Below, one piece after another: positions 57,867-64,000 of a stretch of DNA of 64,000 nt (positions within the stretch are counted from its first letter, which is position 1; every line of letters begins with the position of its first letter). Below the pieces are notes generated by a model. The model was not told the DNA's origin, made no database searches, and saw only the letters and a list, made by a program, of their open reading frames with translations. This DNA is from Janthinobacterium sp. UMAB-56. Lineage in GTDB: Bacteria > Pseudomonadota > Gammaproteobacteria > Burkholderiales > Burkholderiaceae_D. The translations under genes were made by a program, and so were the position numbers. Location of the stretch: contig NZ_LT607658.1 in NCBI RefSeq assembly GCF_900095265.1, positions 190,650 through 254,649 of the forward strand, written 5' to 3'.

Positions 57867-58892
57867 TCAGGGAAAAAGTTTGAAGTTGGAGCCGCTATGA
57901 AATTGATCTGGTCGCGCGGCACCAGCCACCAGGCCGTAAGTTCGCAACAACCAGCGAGTCTCCCCGCCCACTTCGCCACCAACCACCTGACGTCCGTGAA
58001 GCGCATAGCGGTTGCTGACCAGTAGCACATCGCCTGGGCGTATTACAACTTCTTCCTTACACTCCGCGCAAGCGCCTTTGAATGCAGTTAGCGCCTCGGT
58101 GGCTGCTTCAGAATTGTCCGCTGTCACCCTGGTGTGGCTGAAGCGCGTCGCGAGGTTGCCATCGATGTAATACAAGACCGCGACATTCTCCGCGATGTGC
58201 GTTTCGCCGATGGTACGTTGTGTCCCTTTAATGAAAGTTTCCTGCGTGATAATCTCGAACTGTGGCTTTTTCAGCTCGTTGACGTATGCTTCAGAAAGCT
58301 GCTTGATGATTGCCGGCAAGGGCATCACCGTAGTCACAATTAAGTCAGGATTACGTAAACCGACAAGGCAGACGACGTCTGGCGACGGAGCAATTTTCGG
58401 ACGAACCGCGTCAGCTTGACCGCGAGGAGGAAAACTAGCCCCGTCCGTGTGTCCACGCATCTCTTTCTTTGATTTTGTTGCAGTTGTACCGTCACCTGGT
58501 ATGCCGACCAGGTTGACGAAGAGCGCGCCCTCATTCTCAGAACCATACGAAACAGCTTGTAGCCCAATGACTGCCATTGCCGCGATAGCAGCCGCCTTCG
58601 CTCGGAGCACACCTTCAGAGCTTGGTACCGGGAGGAATTTCGACGGAGTTTCGTCTAGTCCCTGCGTTTCAAATGCGTTCGGTAAATGGATGAATACTTC
58701 CTGTTGTGCAATTGCGCGCAGTTCACCCACGGTCACGCTGGAAAGCGCAAGTTGTTGCTCTACGAGGGGCAAAATCTGTGCCGTGAATGCCACTGGATCT
58801 TCTATGGCCTGGGCGGCGCTGTCGAAATCTAGGTGCTGCCGCCATTCGGCGACAGCGTCCTTGACAGCGGCAGCCAACACTGAGTAGTCCAA
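57867..58892 (-). CDS. Fe(II)/2-oxoglutarate-dependent oxygenase-like protein (TauD/clavaminate-synthase type)
   Basis: 341 residues, TTG start at 58892 with AAGGGGG just before it. HxD metal ligands in RGHTDGASFP, the distal His in NRYALHGRQVV and the 2-oxoglutarate-binding Arg in GETRWLLRTYGL match the clavaminate-synthase-like fold. The substrate is unknown; relatives hydroxylate amino acids or small acids. It diverges from the two-gene helicase operon with a 72-bp gap, so they may share control. Family length is similar (300-350). Confidence 0.78.
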   Translation of the reverse strand: MDYSVLAAAVKDAVAEWRQHLDFDSAAQAIEDPVAFTAQILPLVEQQLALSSVTVGELRAIAQQEVFIHLPNAFETQGLDETPSKFLPVPSSEGVLRAKAAAIAAMAVIGLQAVSYGSENEGALFVNLVGIPGDGTTATKSKKEMRGHTDGASFPPRGQADAVRPKIAPSPDVVCLVGLRNPDLIVTTVMPLPAIIKQLSEAYVNELKKPQFEIITQETFIKGTQRTIGETHIAENVAVLYYIDGNLATRFSHTRVTADNSEAATEALTAFKGACAECKEEVVIRPGDVLLVSNRYALHGRQVVGGEVGGETRWLLRTYGLVAGAARPDQFHSGSNFKLFP

Positions 58893-58964
58893 ATCGCCCC
58901 CTTGAATGCTTGATATATTGTTGATACGTGCCTATACTAGCTGTAGACCCCTAAATTGTCCAGC

Positions 58965-60047
58965 ATGCAAATGAAAAATCTTGCCAAATCATCTTCGAAG
59001 GACGCGACCCACCTTCTCGGGGAGTGGGCTCGTATTACTAGTACCCTTTACAGCACAGCGAGGTTTGAAGTCGAGCCACGAAGCTCTCTCGTTAGTTGTG
59101 CCGTTCTTCTTCCCAATAGGGAAGAGCTGCGCGTTCAAGCACCTAGTCTTGAAGCCGCTGCTATTCAGCTAACGGCCGCCCTTCAAGTACAACTCAAGCA
59201 TGCTCGCTGTCAAAGTAATTGGGCCCCGGAATGGCAGGCACTACTTAACACGACGAATGCTTCAAGAAAAAGGGAGGCTGAGATGGGAATCCAAGATAAG
59301 ATGGACGATAAGCAACGAACAAAAGTAAGGCAAGAAACCATTGGCGTGACCTCAAAGAAGTCGCTTTACGAGTTGTTGAGCCAAATCGCCAGCGCTGAGG
59401 ATAGCTCGATAGCAACAATTGCTCGTTCCCTTGTGAGTGAAGGGTTTAACGATCTCGAGAACAGAATGTTCGATGAAAGCCCTTGTCATCTGTTGGATGA
59501 ATATGAGCGTCGATTGGATATCCTCGATGGGGCAGAGACAACTCAATGGATGCTTCGATTGAATCGTCATGACTCGTTGAGGCTAAAATTAGTGGCGAAA
59601 GAGTATGGCCGATCAGTCTCGCAGCTTGCTGCTATGTGTTTGAATGAAGCACTTCAAGCAAGAATGGCAAATGGGTTCAAAGTTCCTATTGAAGACATTG
59701 AGGCGGCTTGGGCTGCCATACAGCGAATCAAAGGTCCTGCGGCCCGAACCCTTTCTGAGCAATTGGGATTTACCAAATCAGGTAGCCCACTTATTAACGG
59801 AATTCTTTCAGGAAGAATTGAAGCGCCCACCAAGGTATTCGAAATGCTTTCAAACGTGCTAGATGTATCCGTTCGCGCTCTTAGGCGAGTAACCGCCGAG
59901 GCTTTTCAGCTATCCACTGTGCCCTCATTCAAAGCTGGAGATACTAAACCAACAGTATCAGCCATGCCTGAGGCATGGGAAGCTGCCGTTAGATCCTTAA
60001 GTTTGCCATCCATCGATACCAACCGACTCCTTCACATAGATGAGTGA
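58965..60047 (+). CDS. putative DNA-binding regulator with RHH- and HTH-like segments, partner of helicase fusion
   Basis: 360 residues from the ATG at 58965 (TTG at 58956 and ATG at 58971 also in frame). Two segments look like ribbon-helix-helix cores (SLYELLSQIASAEDSSIATIARSLVSEGF; SLRLKLVAKEYGRSVSQLAAMCLNEAL). Near 235-290 an XRE-like pattern appears (ARTLSEQLGFTKSGSPLINGILSGRIEAP, EMLSNVLDVSVRAL). It lies 6 bp before the ImmA/IrrE-helicase gene. ImmA-type peptidases often cut an adjacent HTH repressor, so this may be both repressor and substrate. That is inference; no named family recognised. Confidence 0.6.
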   Translation: MQMKNLAKSSSKDATHLLGEWARITSTLYSTARFEVEPRSSLVSCAVLLPNREELRVQAPSLEAAAIQLTAALQVQLKHARCQSNWAPEWQALLNTTNASRKREAEMGIQDKMDDKQRTKVRQETIGVTSKKSLYELLSQIASAEDSSIATIARSLVSEGFNDLENRMFDESPCHLLDEYERRLDILDGAETTQWMLRLNRHDSLRLKLVAKEYGRSVSQLAAMCLNEALQARMANGFKVPIEDIEAAWAAIQRIKGPAARTLSEQLGFTKSGSPLINGILSGRIEAPTKVFEMLSNVLDVSVRALRRVTAEAFQLSTVPSFKAGDTKPTVSAMPEAWEAAVRSLSLPSIDTNRLLHIDE

Positions 60048-60053
60048 ACTCGA

Positions 60054-63000
60054 ATGAATCCATTTGAACGGGCTCGATTGGAGGCAATCCGTGTGCGATC
60101 AGAGTTGCTTAAGCACTGCACAAATAAGCATCCGAATAGTACCGAACTCCTAGTTAGTGTCGAAAGCGCTTTGTTGCTTGCGATTGAAATCGTGCCTTCA
60201 GGATTCGCGGCGCTCGGCGGAGCGATCGCTGTGCTGAAAAGAGATGAATGCTCCATATATGTCCGCAATGACATTCCGCCCCCTGAGCTCGCATATCTCG
60301 TCGCTCATGAGCTCGGCCATTTCATACTCGACGCGGACAAGGATGAGCCAACAATTGCATCGTTAGCGTCGCTGACAAAATCTGATGGTACGCCAGCCAC
60401 CTTAAAAGTAGAAGCGTATGGGGTGCATGAGCGTCAAGAGCTACAAGCAAACGTTTTCGCCCGTGAACTACTCATGCCTCGCGCTTTAGCGAAGCAACTT
60501 TGGACCGAGAGTAAAGGGCCGACTAAAATCGCCACTGACTTCTTGATTCCACTGGAGATTGTTCGACAGCAAATGCTGGATGCCGTGTTGCTTCCGGTAT
60601 TCCCGCCAGCACCTCCCTCAGTGCTTCCTACACCGAGTCCCGATCAAATTGCGGCAGCCACAGCTCCTGAGCGATATGTGAATGTGGTCGCCGGCCCCGG
60701 CACTGGGAAGACTACGACTCTTGTTCAGCGTGTCAAACATTTGGTTGATACAGAGGGTGTCTCGCCTAGCAAAATCCTGGTTCTTACGTTCACGAATAAG
60801 GCCGCCTTCGAGTTGGTCGAGCGTTTACGGCTATCTGGACTAAATGCTGCAAGCAGTATATGGGCTGGAACATTCCACGCATTCGGACTTGAGTTCTTTC
60901 GGAAGTATCATCAACTTTTTAAACTCGAGTCGGAGATAGCGGTCGCGGATACATTGCAAGAAATCTCATTGCTGGTCCGTTCGTTACCCAAGCTGACATT
61001 GCAGTTCTATCAACGCCTACAGGATCCCTACGATTGGCTCAAGGACGTCATTTCTTGCATTCACAGGCTTAAGGAGGAGCTTGTTACTCCAGAGCAGTTC
61101 AGACAACGTATTAGTGACTTTCCCGACTTATCTGACGAAGTTCAAAAGCAACGACACGATATCGCGGAGCTGTACAGTGCGCTCGAAGTCGCATTGAACG
61201 AAGCGCAAATGGTCAGCATGTCCGATCTTGTAATGAGGACGGCTATCAAGTTACGCGATGATCGTAGTGAGGTTGCTCAATTTGCGAATCAATTCGAGCA
61301 TATTCTGGTGGATGAATATCAGGATGTGTCAGAAGCGATGGTGGTACTTGTCAGACAAATAGCTCTAAAGTCTAAGTCATTATGGGTCGTGGGCGATGTT
61401 CGCCAAGCGATTCATCATTGGCGAGGCGCTTCTGTTAAGAGCCTTCTACGCTTTGAACAATCATTTAAATCTGATCAGTCTCAGACTGCACGCAAGTACC
61501 CATTGGACTCCAACCGCCGCAGTTCGGCGGAAATCGTTAAACTATTTAGTCACGCTGGCACGTTACACGTCTTGGAGCAGTATCTGCCGCTTGATCAGCT
61601 AACCGCGACTAAGGGGGCCAGTGGCATAATCCCGGAATTGCTTTCCTGTTCAACCAAGTCAGCAATTGCGAATGGCATCCGCGATAGAATCAATATGGAT
61701 AAGGGAGCTGGGATTGAGTACCGTGACCAAGCAGTTCTTTGCAGACGCGCCGCGGATGTAGATGTTATAGCGACCTTTCTGAGAGATTCCGGTGTGCCAG
61801 TATTCCATATCGGCGACGTGATGCGACGTGTCGAAGTGAAGCGATTTCTCTGTCTAATGCAATTATTAGTGGAGAGAGAACCCAAGGCGCTAGTTGGTTT
61901 AACCACGGAGCCCGCCTACAGTCTTCCTATCGTAGATATCCACTGCCTAATCAATTATTCACGGCAGAACATGGAATTTCAGCGAGGGCGCTGGCTTGGA
62001 AAAAAAGTTCAAGGGCTTTCACCAAGTGGCATAAATGCGGCAGCCGCGATAGCGCAATTACTTAAAGGTTTATCACGAAGCAGTAGTCCCTGGGCTTTCC
62101 TTTGTCATTTGATGCTTGAGCTTCGTTTTGGCCTACCCAATGATAACGACGTTTCTATAGATGCACAAACCCAACGGATCGCACTCTGGCAATTTGCCTA
62201 CTCCATCCGCAACGGGGATGGTGATGCGCGTCGTATGAATCTATCGCGCTACTTGTCAAGACAGCAGTTGCGACAAAGAATTGGCGAGACTTACGGCGAT
62301 AAGCAGCTTCCAGCAGAGGCAAGCTTCATGAATGCAGTCCGTATCATGACTGTTCACGGAAGCAAAGGCTTGGAGTTTGAAAGCGTGCATGTCGGCTACG
62401 TGGACGATGCATCGTATGGGGCTGCTAAGCCTACGTGGAATTTACCCGGCGGAGTAGAGGAAATTCTTTCGCCAGAGATTCTTGGAAGTACCGCTACTGA
62501 GTTTGACTTTGAAAACGCGGTGGAAAGAAATAACTTGCTTTATGTTGCACTGTCCAGAGCCAAGACTCGCCTTCATCTATATGAGAGTGTCGAATTTGGT
62601 ACTAAGGATCGCCCCCTTCAATTACAGAGACTGCCAGCGGAATTTTGTAAGATGCTTCCGTATGGACTTCCTCAAGCAAAGCAGACTACGCGGCTGTTCG
62701 TGCCGGCCGCAGCTCAGTCGAGCATAAGCTTCGATGATTTTGAAACTTATGTTCGTTGCCCTCGCCAGTACTACTACCGACACAAACTTGTCCTTACATC
62801 TGAGCTTGAGCTAGACGTTTCGGCTCGAGCCAAGCGAGCTATTAACCAAGCACTTATCTCCTTCGCGAAAGGAGGAAACGCTCAAGTCTGCTTCGATACA
62901 GCTTGGTCAAACAACCGCCTCCCAGTACACGCTGAAGATCCTGGCTTATTTTGTGATGCCGTCTCGGTATGTAACCAGGGAATGAGTCTTGTCAGTTCCC

Positions 63001-63368
63001 TTGGAGGAAGAATTATCGAAGGTGGAATGGCCAGATTAGCTGGTCTCTACGTTCAGCTACCTTGGATAGTTCATTCTCCACAGGCAGGTAACCACTTGAT
63101 TAGGATTACTTCCTATGGCGCTACGAAAACAAAGGATTTGCTTCGTCCATTAATTTTAGATGCTCCCACCTTGCCCCGAACATCGTTTACCGTGAGAACT
63201 TTGCTTATGCCTCGCGAGATCGACGTCCCAATTAGCAAAGCGCCCGAAAAGACCGCAGCATATAAAGCATGTTTAGGTATATTGGCCGAAGACTACACGC
63301 CGAATCCCAGCGCAGTCTGTGGGCGCTGCGCATTCTCAACTATCTGCCCAGGTTTTCCTGTCGTGTGA
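60054..63368 (+). CDS. ImmA/IrrE metallopeptidase - UvrD helicase - PD-(D/E)XK/Fe-S fusion protein
   Basis: 1104 residues. Residues 1-180: ImmA/IrrE zinc peptidase with HELGH (85-89) and the downstream Glu in ERQELQANVFARELLMP. Residues 195-880: UvrD/Rep SF1A helicase with Walker A AGPGTGKTT (213-221), LTFTNKAA, DEYQD (420-424), VVGDVRQAIHHWRGA, TVHGSKGLEFESVHV (~766) and LLYVALSRAKTRLHLYES. Residues 890-1104: RecB/AddB-type nuclease fold with FETYVRCPRQYYYRHKL and the Cys set C902, C1089, C1092, C1098 that usually holds a 4Fe-4S cluster. The nuclease catalytic Asp and Lys are not evident (GGMARLAG; ITSYGATKTKD). Lower GC than the host. Likely a DNA-processing effector gated by proteolysis. 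Confidence 0.88.
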   Translation: MNPFERARLEAIRVRSELLKHCTNKHPNSTELLVSVESALLLAIEIVPSGFAALGGAIAVLKRDECSIYVRNDIPPPELAYLVAHELGHFILDADKDEPTIASLASLTKSDGTPATLKVEAYGVHERQELQANVFARELLMPRALAKQLWTESKGPTKIATDFLIPLEIVRQQMLDAVLLPVFPPAPPSVLPTPSPDQIAAATAPERYVNVVAGPGTGKTTTLVQRVKHLVDTEGVSPSKILVLTFTNKAAFELVERLRLSGLNAASSIWAGTFHAFGLEFFRKYHQLFKLESEIAVADTLQEISLLVRSLPKLTLQFYQRLQDPYDWLKDVISCIHRLKEELVTPEQFRQRISDFPDLSDEVQKQRHDIAELYSALEVALNEAQMVSMSDLVMRTAIKLRDDRSEVAQFANQFEHILVDEYQDVSEAMVVLVRQIALKSKSLWVVGDVRQAIHHWRGASVKSLLRFEQSFKSDQSQTARKYPLDSNRRSSAEIVKLFSHAGTLHVLEQYLPLDQLTATKGASGIIPELLSCSTKSAIANGIRDRINMDKGAGIEYRDQAVLCRRAADVDVIATFLRDSGVPVFHIGDVMRRVEVKRFLCLMQLLVEREPKALVGLTTEPAYSLPIVDIHCLINYSRQNMEFQRGRWLGKKVQGLSPSGINAAAAIAQLLKGLSRSSSPWAFLCHLMLELRFGLPNDNDVSIDAQTQRIALWQFAYSIRNGDGDARRMNLSRYLSRQQLRQRIGETYGDKQLPAEASFMNAVRIMTVHGSKGLEFESVHVGYVDDASYGAAKPTWNLPGGVEEILSPEILGSTATEFDFENAVERNNLLYVALSRAKTRLHLYESVEFGTKDRPLQLQRLPAEFCKMLPYGLPQAKQTTRLFVPAAAQSSISFDDFETYVRCPRQYYYRHKLVLTSELELDVSARAKRAINQALISFAKGGNAQVCFDTAWSNNRLPVHAEDPGLFCDAVSVCNQGMSLVSSLGGRIIEGGMARLAGLYVQLPWIVHSPQAGNHLIRITSYGATKTKDLLRPLILDAPTLPRTSFTVRTLLMPREIDVPISKAPEKTAAYKACLGILAEDYTPNPSAVCGRCAFSTICPGFPVV

Positions 63369-63570
63369 AAGCTCGAACTCAAGGAGGGCGTTACACTTGA
63401 TCTTTCAAGCGTTAGTCTGGTGCGTCCAGCATGGAGGCACTCTTGTGGATACAACTCCCGCCGTGAGCTGGTCACAGCGAACGAAGTGAAGCGTAACTGC
63501 AGAAAGGCGATCGACCGTGGAGAGGAAGCGTGGAGCGAATCTGCGAGCCGATGGTAAGCGAGGTGTCTGC

Positions 63571-63777
63571 AGCCTGGAAATCGAGCAGCTCAAGCGCATG
63601 CACTTCGGTCGCAAGTCGGAAAAGATCGACCGCAAGATCGAGCAGCTTGAAACCCGCCTGGATGACCTGATCGCAGAGGATAGCGTCAGCAAACAGGAAG
63701 TGCCTGCCGCCGCCGCGCCCGCGTGCGTCAGGGCGGCGCGTCAGCCGCTGCCGGAACACCTGCTACGAACCCGATGA
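63571..63777 (+). pseudogene. IS66-family transposase (TnpC) N-terminal remnant
   Basis: Translation LEIEQLKRMHFGRKSEKIDRKIEQLETRLDDL then ARQPLPEHLLR matches the N-terminal zinc-finger-linked part of IS66 TnpC. It stops after about 70 residues; the catalytic DDE core is absent. The frame may begin upstream at 63517. 63369-63516 holds no other gene and may be IS flank. Confidence 0.75.
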
Positions 63778-63859
63778 GACGGTTTGCGTACCTGGCGCCG
63801 GTCAAACCACCGACACAATCATTTTGACTCCTTAGCTCGAATGGATATTTTTTGTTGCA

Positions 63860-64000
63860 TTAATTCATGGTGCAGGTAGGCAACTTTTTGGTAAGGGCAT
63901 CGTTGGGGGCATTCTTCAATCTACCATCCGTCGAAATCAGCGTAAGCGTCAAAGCAGGGCCGTCTTTACGAGGGCTGTCCCTACCAGCATGATTTGAGGT
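63860..64000 (-). CDS. possible partial ORF at right window edge
   Basis: Open on the minus strand from the window edge to a TAA at 63860 (46 residues: ...PRKDGPALTLTLISTDGRLKNAPNDALTKKLPTCTMN). Composition is plausible for a protein end but there is no family signal. The gap 63778-63859 shows nothing clear. Confidence 0.35.
   Translation of the reverse strand, partial: TSNHAGRDSPRKDGPALTLTLISTDGRLKNAPNDALTKKLPTCTMN

Larger units (their letters stand above)
53996..64000. mobile_element. genomic island at tRNA-Ser (right end outside window)
   Basis: Directly after tRNA-Ser come a P4-type integrase, an arm-domain paralogue, an AlpA-like gene, repeats and a lower-GC cassette, then an IS66 remnant. 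No second copy of the tRNA-Ser 3' end is seen before 64000, so the right end lies beyond the window. The left boundary is set by the tRNA end. Confidence 0.75.

Overview
The window comes from a GC-rich betaproteobacterial chromosome, most likely Oxalobacteraceae (Janthinobacterium, Duganella or Massilia type). This rests on the PEP-CTERM protein, the codon use of the chromosomal genes and the host gene set; it is inference, not a database match. Two integrated elements interrupt the host genes.

Host segment 1 (1-5380) carries a PEP-CTERM exported protein (cut by the window edge), a Fur-boxed TonB-dependent siderophore-type receptor, a stand-alone response-regulator receiver and a secreted GH43 arabinanase with a ricin-type lectin domain.

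Element 1 (5381-48080) is a complete-looking 42.7-kb temperate prophage integrated in tRNA-His(GUG). A 51-bp perfect direct repeat of the 3' half of the tRNA gene marks both ends, and four CGTTGGAARAT motifs, two at each end, look like integrase arm sites. The leftward operon (7.0-13.9 kb) holds integrase, a DUF4224 protein, a degenerate DUF5906 helicase-like protein, a ParB/Spo0J-like protein and small genes. A lambdoid-style switch (13.9-14.9 kb) has a CI-like S24 repressor, a Cro-like gene and five spaced operators of form GTATAG-N5-CTATAC. The rightward early operon encodes a CII/YmfL-like protein and a primase-helicase followed by a repeat-rich, possibly origin-like stretch. After two terminators comes a mosaic virion module: lambda-like packaging and head genes (Nu1, A, W, B, C, scaffold, D, E), then a Mu-like contractile tail (sheath, tube, frameshifted chaperone, tape measure, N, P, 45-48), two tail-fibre/tailspike proteins, holin-like genes, a GH19 endolysin, nested spanins and a Dam-type methylase. 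Accessory genes sit at the ends and within the tail module: a HEPN/RES-type gene at attL, an inverted secreted-protein moron, a receiver-only response regulator, and a LexA-boxed three-gene operon at attR. A 16-bp perfect palindrome occurs three times, once inside the parB-like gene, and may be the cognate site of that protein.

Host segment 2 (48081-53995) has the intact tRNA-His, murI, a class I fumarase, a YqhA-like membrane protein, acetyl-CoA synthetase and tRNA-Ser(GGA).

Element 2 (from 53996 past the right window edge) is a genomic island at tRNA-Ser: a P4-type integrase, a protein carrying a second copy of the integrase arm-binding domain, an AlpA-like regulator, a 1.4-kb gene-poor repeat region, and then a lower-GC cassette. 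The cassette has a divergent Fe(II)/2-oxoglutarate oxygenase-like gene, a protein with ribbon-helix-helix and HTH-like segments, and an 1104-residue protein fusing an ImmA/IrrE metallopeptidase, a UvrD-type helicase and a PD-(D/E)XK/Fe-S-type C-terminus. This cassette is the best candidate here for an undescribed (possibly defence) system. An IS66 transposase remnant follows.
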